DNA from: Candidatus Heimdallarchaeota archaeon
Lineage (GTDB): Archaea > Asgardarchaeota > Heimdallarchaeia > JABLTI01
DNA length: 64,000 nt
Assembly (NCBI GenBank): GCA_019894765.1
Contig: JAGXNT010000022.1
Location: forward strand, 1 to 64,000
Direction of reading: 5' to 3'
In this document: positions 26,498 to 34,295 of the stretch, piece by piece
Layout: each line of letters opens with the position of its first letter
Numbering within the stretch: position 1 is the stretch's first letter
Position numbers and translations under genes: made by a program
The notes under the pieces: model-generated
Databases searched by the model: none
Told to the model about the DNA's origin: nothing
Seen by the model: the letters and a program-made list of their open reading frames with translations, nothing else

Positions 26498-27835
26498 TTG
26501 AATGGTAAAGAAATTGTCCAAAAAATTCGTCAAAAAATGAAAGATCATCACGAACTGTTTGAGAGAGCTATTCCTCTAATAGCATCAGAGAATATCACAA
26601 GCAAAGAAGTGCGAGAAGCAACTTTATGTGATTTCTCACATAGATATGCAGAGGGGTGGCCAGGTGAAAGAGTGTATGCAGGATGTCAATACATCGATGA
26701 TGTAGAATTTATCTGCATGGATCTCGCAAAAGAAGTCTTCAAAGCAGATTTCGCAGATGTCAGACCAATCTCAGGAGTAGTAGCAAATCTAGTTCTCTAT
26801 TCAGCATTCACCAATCCGGGAGATGTGAGTATGTCCATAAGTATACCAAATGGAGGACATATTTCAACAGGTCCATTGCTAACCTCTAAAGGAGCGTTCA
26901 TGGGAGGAACAGCAGGAGCGGTAAGAGGACTAAATGTCAAATACATCCCTTCAGACAGAAAGAAATTAATGATAGATGTAGAAAAAGCAGAAGAAGCAAT
27001 CAAAGAATTAAAACCAAAGCTGTTACACTTTGGTGCTTCAGTATTCTTATTCCCTCATCCAGTAAAGGAGTTAGCACCAGTAGCTAAAGATTTAGGAGCA
27101 ACCGTAACATATGATGCAGCTCATGTGTCAGGATTGATAGCGTGTGGATACTTCCAAGACCCGCTCAATGAAGGAGCAGAGGCAATGGCATTTTCAACAC
27201 ACAAAACAATGTTTGGCCCACAACATGGCTGTGTAGTAGCAACTTCAGATCAAGCAGAATTCTACGACAAAATAAAAAGAGCAACATTCCCGGGAATGAC
27301 AAGTAATCATCACCTACACAATGTAGCAGCGCTAGCAATAACATTCGCAGAAATAAAAGAATTCGGACAAGATTATGGAGGACAAATAATCAAGAATTCG
27401 TATGCACTAGCAAAAGCAATGGAAGATGAAGGATTCACAGTCTGCGGAAAAGAAAACGGATACACAAAATCACACACACTACTAGTAGACATAAGCTCAT
27501 TGCAAGAAAAAGCAGGATTAGGAAAAGACATAGAAGAAGATCTAGAAAAAGCAGACATAATACTAAACAGAAATCTGTTGCCATGGGATATGTTCGAAGG
27601 CAGGAATTATCTTAATCCTGGTGGTATTCGTATGGGTGTTTCTGAGGTTACTCGCCTTGGTATGAAGGAAGGCGAGATGAAAGAGATTGCTAATCTCATT
27701 CGTCGTGTTGTCATTGATCGTGAAGATATTAAAAAAGTCGTCAAAGACGTTAACGACTTCCGCAAAGACTACCAGCAACTCCACTATTGCTTTAGCTCCA
27801 ATGAGGATGCTTACAAATACATCGAAATTATCTAG
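26498..27835 (+). CDS. glyA: Serine hydroxymethyltransferase
   Basis: 445 residues, TTG start at 26498 with GAGGG eight bases upstream. Signatures: IPLIASENITS, RYAEGWPGERVYAG, the PLP-binding VTYDAAHVSGLIA and the Schiff-base lysine in FSTHKTMFGPQHG (Lys236). It converts serine and a tetrahydropterin to glycine and the methylene form, and so supports one-carbon metabolism with the nearby gcvH. The body has A-ending codons and AGA arginine, while the last 80 codons switch to T/C-ending codons with CGT/CGC; the protein is nonetheless complete. Confidence 0.93.
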   Translation: MNGKEIVQKIRQKMKDHHELFERAIPLIASENITSKEVREATLCDFSHRYAEGWPGERVYAGCQYIDDVEFICMDLAKEVFKADFADVRPISGVVANLVLYSAFTNPGDVSMSISIPNGGHISTGPLLTSKGAFMGGTAGAVRGLNVKYIPSDRKKLMIDVEKAEEAIKELKPKLLHFGASVFLFPHPVKELAPVAKDLGATVTYDAAHVSGLIACGYFQDPLNEGAEAMAFSTHKTMFGPQHGCVVATSDQAEFYDKIKRATFPGMTSNHHLHNVAALAITFAEIKEFGQDYGGQIIKNSYALAKAMEDEGFTVCGKENGYTKSHTLLVDISSLQEKAGLGKDIEEDLEKADIILNRNLLPWDMFEGRNYLNPGGIRMGVSEVTRLGMKEGEMKEIANLIRRVVIDREDIKKVVKDVNDFRKDYQQLHYCFSSNEDAYKYIEII

Positions 27836-27852
27836 TTATTCTTAGTTTTTCT

Positions 27853-27885
27853 GAGGGGTATTTCCCCTCCTCTTGTTTCTTTTTT
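27853..27885 (+). terminator. Hairpin terminator after glyA
   Basis: A 6-bp GC-rich stem (GAGGGG / CCCCTC) with a 5-nt loop, followed by a T-rich stretch, begins 17 bp after the glyA stop. Confidence 0.6.
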
Positions 27886-27954
27886 GCTTAAACCCTTTTT
27901 CCTCTAATCATTTTAGAAAACAATCCGACAAAATCAATCTTTTTCGAGAAAAAC

Positions 27955-27961
27955 TTATATA
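27955..27961 (+). promoter_or_regulatory. BRE/TATA promoter of the histone gene
   Basis: An A-rich BRE-like GAGAAAAAC is followed by TTATATA. The start would be near 27985, giving a leader of about 45 nt before the histone ATG. Confidence 0.55.
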
Positions 27962-28030
27962 CAATTTTCTCTTTAATGAATTCAACCGGAGAAGAAGCTA
28001 TTCATTCATATTTTCTTGAGATGATTCGAA

Positions 28031-28264
28031 ATGTCTAGACGCAGTAAAACTGAATTTCCTTTAGCTCCTATTGAGCGTGTTATTAAAGAGACCACTAATC
28101 TGTTAGTCAGTGAAAGTGCAGCAATAGAACTACGTGGCGTTCTCACTGATATTGCTGAGGAGCTTGCCCTTGATGCAGCAGATCTTGCTAAATTTGCTAA
28201 TCGAAAAACCATTAAGGATCGAGATATCGCACTCGCCTATAAGAATATGAGGAAGACCAGATAG
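28031..28264 (+). CDS. Archaeal histone
   Basis: 77 residues with the HMf/HTa-type histone fold: FPLAPIERVIKE (helix 1), VSESAAIELRGVLTDIAEELALDAADLAKFA (helix 2) and RKTIKDRDIALAYKNM (helix 3, with the L2 loop R-T). The short basic N-terminal tail (MSRRSKTE) is only a few residues. It compacts DNA as dimers that stack into larger particles. A strong TATA box precedes it, consistent with abundant expression. Confidence 0.95.
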   Translation: MSRRSKTEFPLAPIERVIKETTNLLVSESAAIELRGVLTDIAEELALDAADLAKFANRKTIKDRDIALAYKNMRKTR

Positions 28265-28360
28265 CCTTTTTTGCTTTCACTCATTCTAGTGCGCCTATGC
28301 TAATTCTTTTAAAATGATATGTAACAATAGTATCATTATCAAATTGCTGTTTGGTGATAC

Positions 28361-28663
28361 TTGTTGGCAGAAAAAATTACTTTACACGACCTTTCCATTA
28401 TGTTTGGTGAAGATTATCTTCCACCTGAACTTGACAAGAAAATTTTTATGAAGCATTTCGACGTCGGAGCCAATCGAATCATTGGTAAGAAGACTCTCGA
28501 CAAAGTTAAGAGTGTTTTAGACACAGCAATTGAAGCAACCAAAGCAGAGCAATATAGAGATAAAGGGAAAGTAATCAGTTCACCAGCTCAACGCTTACAT
28601 CATAACCTTGCAGTTAGCAAGAAATCACAATATATCGATGACGAAGAAAAGGAATCAAAGTAG
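28361..28663 (+). CDS. Small basic helical protein, unknown
   Basis: 100 residues from TTG 28361 (a second TTG follows directly). It has an N-terminal LHDLSIMFGEDYLPPELDKKIF and a helical segment KKTLDKVKSVLDTAIEATKAE, then a charged tail (SKKSQYIDDEEKESK). It lies between the histone and TiaS genes in the same direction. The family is not recognised; a nucleic-acid-associated role is only a guess from context and charge. Confidence 0.5.
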   Translation: MLAEKITLHDLSIMFGEDYLPPELDKKIFMKHFDVGANRIIGKKTLDKVKSVLDTAIEATKAEQYRDKGKVISSPAQRLHHNLAVSKKSQYIDDEEKESK

Positions 28664-28715
28664 ACCAAACTTAAATAATTAGTTAGACTTTGGGAGCTTA
28701 TTGAGGATTCGCTAA

Positions 28716-30071
28716 ATGAAAAACGAGCTCCATATTGGTTTTGATGATACTGATTCTCTCAAAGGTTCTTGTACTACTCATTTAGCTACTATTATAGTTC
28801 ACGAAATTTTTGATCAAGTGGATTTCCTTGATTTTCCTAATCTTATCAGGCTCAATCCAAATATTCCTCACAAAACTCGAGGGAATGGGGCTGTTGCTCT
28901 TAGGATTATTGGAGAGAACTCAGATTTAGAATCAGTAAGAGAACTGGTAATTAAAACTGTCAATAACATGGCTCGATTAGATGATGAAAATACAAATCCC
29001 GGTATTGCTTTTCTCACAAATACGATTCCAAAAGAAATTAAGCAATTTTCTCTACGCGCAATGTGGGATGTCATCTCAATTCCTGAAGCAGAGAAATTTA
29101 ATTCATTTTCGAATATTGATTTGATTAAACTTGGCAATGGCAGAGGAATCATTGGTGCTCTCGGAGCAATTGGTAATCAACTGAAAGATGATTTTACATA
29201 TGAACACCTTTCTTACCGGCTACCAGAAAATTTCGGAACAAAAAGAAAGATTGATCGTGAGAGTATTCTTGTCGCAGATAAAGCAACACCACTCACATTT
29301 AGCAACGTGGATTATGAATATAATTCTGTAATGATTACACCTCGAGGAGCTGATCCTGTTTTTTCTGGAATTAGAGGAGAAACTCCTGAAGAAGTAATGA
29401 AAGCTTGGAATTTAGTGAAATCATTGGAAGAAATCGCTATGTTAATGGTTTATAGAACGAATCAGCATACCAATCAGCATTTCCCTAAGGATTTTGTAAT
29501 TGTACAATTAAAACCTCATCGATCTGCAATTGTTCATGGAGTTGTTAGTAAAACACCTCATTATATTGAAGGCAGTCATTTGATTTTCTCAATTAAAGAT
29601 GATACTGGGGAAATCGATTGTGCAGCTTATGAACCTACTAAGAGATTCAGAGGAGAATTAAGCAATTTAGCGATAGGTGATAATATTACTGTTTTTGGTG
29701 GAATTAGACCAGCTGAAGAAAAACATCCAATGACCATTAATGTTGAACGATTAAGAGTGGATTCTCTTGTTAAAATGACTAGCCATGAAAATCCATTCTG
29801 CGACAATTGCAATGCACGATTAAAGTCAGCAGGTAAGAATAAAGGATTCAAATGCCAAAAATGTTCAACAGTTTATCGAGATAAAAAGCAAATTAAGAAA
29901 GAATTACCTAGGAACATTTCATTAAAAGAATATTTACCACCAATTATTGCTCATCGACATTTAACTAAACCAATTGAGAGAGAGAATCAAAACAACAAAA
30001 ACAAACAAATCAGAAAATCTGAAGTCAAAAGGATTATGAAATTGTTACTTGATTTCAAAAACGAATCCTAA
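28716..30071 (+). CDS. tiaS: tRNA(Ile2) 2-agmatinylcytidine synthetase TiaS
   Basis: 451 residues. TiaS uses ATP and agmatine to modify C34 of tRNA(Ile2) so that it reads AUA, an essential archaeal step. N-terminal IGFDDTDSLKGSCTTHLA, RLNPNIPHKTRGNGAV and GRGIIGALGAIG match the family's catalytic region. An OB-fold follows (SHLIFSIKDDTGEIDCAAYEPTKRFR), and a C-terminal zinc ribbon has CDNC and CQKC. The gene is full length. ATA codons are used widely in this window, so the enzyme is needed. Confidence 0.95.
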   Translation: MKNELHIGFDDTDSLKGSCTTHLATIIVHEIFDQVDFLDFPNLIRLNPNIPHKTRGNGAVALRIIGENSDLESVRELVIKTVNNMARLDDENTNPGIAFLTNTIPKEIKQFSLRAMWDVISIPEAEKFNSFSNIDLIKLGNGRGIIGALGAIGNQLKDDFTYEHLSYRLPENFGTKRKIDRESILVADKATPLTFSNVDYEYNSVMITPRGADPVFSGIRGETPEEVMKAWNLVKSLEEIAMLMVYRTNQHTNQHFPKDFVIVQLKPHRSAIVHGVVSKTPHYIEGSHLIFSIKDDTGEIDCAAYEPTKRFRGELSNLAIGDNITVFGGIRPAEEKHPMTINVERLRVDSLVKMTSHENPFCDNCNARLKSAGKNKGFKCQKCSTVYRDKKQIKKELPRNISLKEYLPPIIAHRHLTKPIERENQNNKNKQIRKSEVKRIMKLLLDFKNES

Positions 30072-30171
30072 AAGTATGTTTTTTCTTCTAAAGAAATAAT
30101 CTTTTAAGTGAGATTTATAATATATAAAACATAAAATTTTAATAAATACTAAAAGAATTCAAATTTAGTAT

Positions 30172-30636
30172 ATGATTATAAAGGTGGAAAATCCTTTGAT
30201 TACAATTGGCGAATACGAGTTTGATGAAAACCTATACTATTATACTGGTGGAGATGGACACATCTGGTTAAAGAAGCTGGATGACGGAAAAGTGAAAGTT
30301 GGATTCGATGATTTCGGACAAAAACTTGCTGGAAAGATACTTTTCGTAAGACTTATACCACCCGGTAAAGAAAGACCAAAAGGGAAGAGTATGGGAACAA
30401 TTGAAAGTGGGAAATATGTGGGAAGTCTCAAATGTCCAGTAAATGGAACTATTGTTGAGGTTAATGAGGAATTAAAGAAAGACGCATCGCTACTCAATAA
30501 TGATCCTTATGTAGCTGGTTGGATCGCAATTATTGAACCGAATGATCTAGAAGCAGATTTGAAAGAAGACTTTGTTTTTGGTGAAGCTGAAATTAAAACC
30601 TGGATAGAAAAGGAAATAGCTACACACATAAAATAA
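30172..30636 (+). CDS. gcvH: Glycine cleavage system H-like lipoyl protein
   Basis: 154 residues. A lipoyl domain with the lipoylation lysine in TIESGKYVGSLKCPVNG and the typical front motif YYYTGGDGHIWLK and VGFDDFGQKLAG. The length slightly exceeds that of bacterial GcvH (~130). It carries the aminomethyl intermediate in glycine cleavage, or may serve in lipoate transfer. No gcvP or gcvT is near; glyA, 2.3 kb upstream, belongs to the same pathway. A TATA-like region (ATTTATAATATATAAA, ~30113-30128) precedes it. Confidence 0.88.
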   Translation: MIIKVENPLITIGEYEFDENLYYYTGGDGHIWLKKLDDGKVKVGFDDFGQKLAGKILFVRLIPPGKERPKGKSMGTIESGKYVGSLKCPVNGTIVEVNEELKKDASLLNNDPYVAGWIAIIEPNDLEADLKEDFVFGEAEIKTWIEKEIATHIK

Positions 30637-30695
30637 TTCTAATTCTTTCCTTTTTTTATTTATTTTTTACAAAAGCAGAGGATTTTAGGATTTCT

Positions 30696-31142
30696 TTAAA
30701 ATGGTTTATGCTTGAATCCGAGAATTGTCTCAATCCAAAAGATCGCCATTGTTATAAGGCAAATAATGATAACAAATATACTAGAAGTTGTTAATGATTG
30801 GTAGAAAAAAATCATGTAACTAATGAAGAAAATCGTTGTAAAAGAAGCATAAAAAATCCATCTTGGAACCAGCCAATTCTTAAATTTAAAATAATTTCTT
30901 AATTCACCAACATTTACTTTTTTAATTATAAAATAACGCCCTCTCTTATCTTTCTCAGCTAAACTAAGATTACATAATTTCTCTAAATGATAAGCAGCGA
31001 CACTTGGAGATGATAATTCCAGAGTTCGTTGGACTTCTCTAACTCCTACCGACTTCTGACTTGAAGCAAACCAAAAAATCCGAAGCGTTGTACCTTTTAA
31101 TTGTGAAATAATAACTTCTTCATTTTCTTCGGGTGGTGCCAT
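30696..31142 (-). CDS. Membrane-anchored ArsR-like winged-helix protein
   Basis: 148 residues. The first ~85 form a winged helix: GVREVQRTLELSSPSVAAYHLEKL is the recognition helix region and DKRGRYFIIKK the wing. Two hydrophobic helices follow (WIFYASFTTIFFISYMIFFY and IFVIIICLITMAIFWIETI). Such proteins are common in archaea and are thought to be membrane-tethered regulators; targets unknown. It is convergent with gcvH. Confidence 0.75.
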   Translation of the reverse strand: MAPPEENEEVIISQLKGTTLRIFWFASSQKSVGVREVQRTLELSSPSVAAYHLEKLCNLSLAEKDKRGRYFIIKKVNVGELRNYFKFKNWLVPRWIFYASFTTIFFISYMIFFYQSLTTSSIFVIIICLITMAIFWIETILGFKHKPF

Positions 31143-31251
31143 ATCTTATCCCCCAACATAATAGTAATTTGATAGGAAATCTGTGTAATGAATAAGATAG
31201 TATAACATATCCTTTAGAAAAAGGATTCGAATTGAAATCAAGAATGAGTAT

Positions 31252-31470
31252 TTAACCGCCAGCAACAATCTGAGTAATAATTACTTTATCTGTAGTCTCA
31301 ACTTCCTGATCAATTTTAGCAGCTTTTTCATTTACAATTATAGCCATGAGATTAACGGGAACATCTGTGAAATCAAGAATTTCATCTAATCGTTTTTTTC
31401 CTTCGAAATCAACTTCTTTTTCTTCAAATCCAAAATATTTTTTAACAAAACCAATAACTCTTATTTTCAT
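31252..31470 (-). CDS. ThiS/MoaD-like ubiquitin-fold protein ending in GG
   Basis: 72 residues of predicted beta-grasp fold, opening MKIRVIGFVKKYFG and closing DKVIITQIVAGG with the bare C-terminal diglycine. This is the mark of sulfur carriers (MoaD, ThiS) and archaeal ubiquitin-like modifiers (SAMP/Urm1), which are activated at the C-terminus by an E1-like enzyme. No E1 homolog is in this window. Sulfur delivery to a cofactor or tRNA and protein conjugation are both possible. Confidence 0.8.
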   Translation of the reverse strand: MKIRVIGFVKKYFGFEEKEVDFEGKKRLDEILDFTDVPVNLMAIIVNEKAAKIDQEVETTDKVIITQIVAGG

Positions 31471-31651
31471 TTTTGTTCACAATATATGATTCTTTATGGT
31501 CTAAATTAAGCATTGCTATTTATGAAATTATTCAAAATAAGACCTCTAAATTTAGAAAGTAAACTTGTGAGTTCATTTATTCCTTCTTGTTTTCTTACAC
31601 GAAAAGCATATTAACAACATACTCTGTTGAAAACTCTAGACAAAGGAGTCT

Positions 31652-32488
31652 TTGATACAATTGGTAAATTATGATAAAGATTTCTTGAGAAAGTATCAAA
31701 AAGCCAGAGATGAAAAAGATTCTATTCTCTGTGCTGGTTTTGATCCAGCAATTCCCAATCAACGAGAGAAAAACACTTTGCCCGAGAAATATTTCGAGGA
31801 CAATAAATCGGTTGAAGAAGGAATAATTGCCTTTTTTGAAGAATTTCTTGAGAGTGTTCAAGATTATTGTTGTGCCATAAAGCCGAACAACCAGTATATA
31901 TTCCACATGGGGTTAAAATCTTATCAGAAAATGAATAAAATGATTCATGATCAAGGATTATTTTCAATATTAGATCAAAAAATTGGAGACATTGGTTCAA
32001 CCAACGATTCCGGTTTTTATTGGATGAAAGAAATGGGATTCGATGCAGTTACTTACTCTCCTTTTGCAGGAAATATTGCAGAGAGTCTAAATTCTGCTCA
32101 TAAAGTAGGGATGGGATTAATTACTCTAACACTAATGTCTAATCCTGATGCTATTTATTTCATGAAAAATGCTGAAATTGAAGGACAAAAGGGATATGAA
32201 TTCATCGCACAAAAAATGAACGAACTAAATGGAGATGGGATTGTTGTTGGAGCAACCGGTCATGTAACAGCAGATGACCTTCAAAAAGTCAGAGAGCTTG
32301 CAGGAAAAGATGTTGTTATGTTAATTCCAGGAATTGGCAAACAAGAAGGGGATCTAAAAAAGGTAATTCAATTTGGCGGTGAGAATGTTTTACTAAACGT
32401 TAGTAGAGCGATCCTTTATTCTGAAAATATAAAAGAAACAGCAATAAAATACAATAATCAATTTAATGAAGTAAGAAAGGGAAAATAA
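31652..32488 (+). CDS. pyrF: Orotidine 5'-phosphate decarboxylase
   Basis: 278 residues, closest in layout to type 2 (larger) OMP decarboxylases: LCAGFDPAIP, CAIKPNNQYI and the catalytic charged network DQKIGDIGSTND (Asp-Lys-Asp), then VVGATGH and LIPGIGKQEGD for phosphate binding. It makes UMP in pyrimidine synthesis. TTG 31652 and TTG 31661 are both possible starts; AAGGAG at 31643-31648 is nearer the second by usual spacing. No other pyr gene is adjacent. Confidence 0.9.
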   Translation: MIQLVNYDKDFLRKYQKARDEKDSILCAGFDPAIPNQREKNTLPEKYFEDNKSVEEGIIAFFEEFLESVQDYCCAIKPNNQYIFHMGLKSYQKMNKMIHDQGLFSILDQKIGDIGSTNDSGFYWMKEMGFDAVTYSPFAGNIAESLNSAHKVGMGLITLTLMSNPDAIYFMKNAEIEGQKGYEFIAQKMNELNGDGIVVGATGHVTADDLQKVRELAGKDVVMLIPGIGKQEGDLKKVIQFGGENVLLNVSRAILYSENIKETAIKYNNQFNEVRKGK

Positions 32489-32509
32489 TCAATTAAATGG
32501 TTATTTTCC
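32480..32509. terminator. Long inverted repeat between convergent genes
   Basis: An 11-bp stem (GGAAAATAATC / GGTTATTTTCC, one wobble pair) with an 8-nt loop spans the pyrF stop and ends 5 bp before the stop of the opposite gene. It is placed to end transcription from both sides. Confidence 0.5.
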
Positions 32510-32513
32510 TAAT

Positions 32514-34070
32514 TCACATTTCTCGCAAGAATTTTCGATACATTGCTACATGAGTAAATGGTAGTGCTGAGACCTTACTTTCTCTTGTGTTACCAATTTC
32601 ACTTGTCTTAGCAGTATGTTCCTTTCCTTCAACAATTACTTTTGGTGAATTTAATTGCCGAGATAAATTGCCATCGAGAACAAATGAAACTGATAATTTT
32701 TTATCTATATCCCATGACATTTTTGCTGCATCATTAGGTGCTAACTCGGTTGGGAGGAATTCTGAAGCTTTTAATCCACTTTCAACTTCATTTGTGATAG
32801 TACATGGTACTGGTGTGGAAGAAATTATTGTACAAATATAGGAGTTATCCTTGGGGGCTTTTTCTACAATTTTTGAGATTTCAATATCTTCGCCTTTTGA
32901 TGGTACTGTTAAATCAATTCTCCAAATCAATGGTGATGGATTAATGAAGTATGTTTGGAGGAACTTTACACCGGATTCAACATTCGTTAATGTTTGCTGA
33001 ATATTTATACCATGTTTTAAACCAAAATCAATGAATGTCATATCTTCAGTTATGGTTTCTACAGCTAGGTGCATTTCAGATGGAATTAAGTCTCTGATAA
33101 ATAGTTCATCTAAAGTAACTGGTAATAGATTTAGAACTTCAGAAGTAAAGAAAATCTTGATTTTTCCATCATCTTCCTTTCTCATTAATGAATTATAATC
33201 TTGAACTATACGAATTTCCTCGCCTTTACGAATCATAATTGTTCTTGGAATACGTTTTTCTAAAGTGTAAAACGCTTTTACTTCTCCACCGGGAGCAAGG
33301 GAAGAAGCATTCCAAGTAAGTTTCAATCCATTCTCAACAAGTTCTTTTTTGTACTTGCCACTTTCTTTACAAGTTACCTCTTTGATTTTGTAAAGATAAG
33401 GTATAATGTCTGAAACAATTACATTAGATAATTTATGTTCTGTTTCATTCTTAAATGAAGCAATAAGAGTGTGCTCAAGAATAGTTTCAGAGGGAGTTAT
33501 CTCTAAACTCAATTTATCTTTATGTTCTACCCCACCACTGTTCTTATAGGAGATTTTTCGGATAACAGTATTTGAAACAGGTGATTGGTGCTTTTCTAGC
33601 AGATCATATAATTCATCTTCTGATAGAAGACGATCTGATCTTAGAGCAATCAAATGTGCTAAAACGTCGACTTCAATAGAAACCAAATCGGATGCTTCCA
33701 CATGTTCAATTGTTACTCGAGATAGCTTTTCTAATGCTTGGGATGCTTTCTTTATTATTTGATACGCTTCTTCTTCTCCTAATTTTATGCCAAGTTTCTC
33801 AAAATAGGTTGCACACCAAACAGCCATCCGCCTATCATTTATTGGAAGATTTGTTCTGTTTTGTATGAACAATTTTAGGGTTTTAGCTATTGAAAACAAT
33901 GATCTTGCTTTGTGTTGCATAATTTGTTCATTATTGTCGTCATATACTCTGACAACTGCTTCAATCACTTCGAAATTATCCTTTTCACTAATAGGGGTGA
34001 CTGAAAGAGACAGGCTTGCTATACCTGGAAATTTAGTGATTTCAGCTTCTTTGTCTATAGGTTCACTCAT
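32514..34070 (-). CDS. Large beta-rich protein, unknown function
   Basis: About 518 residues starting at ATG 34070 (MSEPIDKEAE); earlier in-frame starts at 34082 and 34103 exist. After ~60 residues of beta-strand comes a helical segment (ARSLFSIAKTLKLFIQ and ALEKLSRVTIEHVEASDLVS). Then follow two or three strand-rich domains with the look of DUF11/immunoglobulin-like modules (LIASFKNETEHKLSNVIVSD, LSLEITPSE). There is no signal peptide and no membrane helix, so it appears cytoplasmic. I do not recognise the family. Confidence 0.55.
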   Translation of the reverse strand: MSEPIDKEAEITKFPGIASLSLSVTPISEKDNFEVIEAVVRVYDDNNEQIMQHKARSLFSIAKTLKLFIQNRTNLPINDRRMAVWCATYFEKLGIKLGEEEAYQIIKKASQALEKLSRVTIEHVEASDLVSIEVDVLAHLIALRSDRLLSEDELYDLLEKHQSPVSNTVIRKISYKNSGGVEHKDKLSLEITPSETILEHTLIASFKNETEHKLSNVIVSDIIPYLYKIKEVTCKESGKYKKELVENGLKLTWNASSLAPGGEVKAFYTLEKRIPRTIMIRKGEEIRIVQDYNSLMRKEDDGKIKIFFTSEVLNLLPVTLDELFIRDLIPSEMHLAVETITEDMTFIDFGLKHGINIQQTLTNVESGVKFLQTYFINPSPLIWRIDLTVPSKGEDIEISKIVEKAPKDNSYICTIISSTPVPCTITNEVESGLKASEFLPTELAPNDAAKMSWDIDKKLSVSFVLDGNLSRQLNSPKVIVEGKEHTAKTSEIGNTRESKVSALPFTHVAMYRKFLREM

Positions 34071-34295
34071 TTCTAACACCATTACGTCCTTACGTCTTAA
34101 CACTAAATGCTACTTTTATATTAAATTTAGTTTTGAAGCACAAGTATCAGTAGATTTTATAAGATTAAATCTTTTGAGGTATGAACAAATCTTACTAAAT
34201 TACTTTCAAAAGATTAATTTAATATAACCACAGATTAAAAAACTCGTGTAGATATCTTTAGATTATAATTATTGTAACTATGTGGAGTGAAACGG

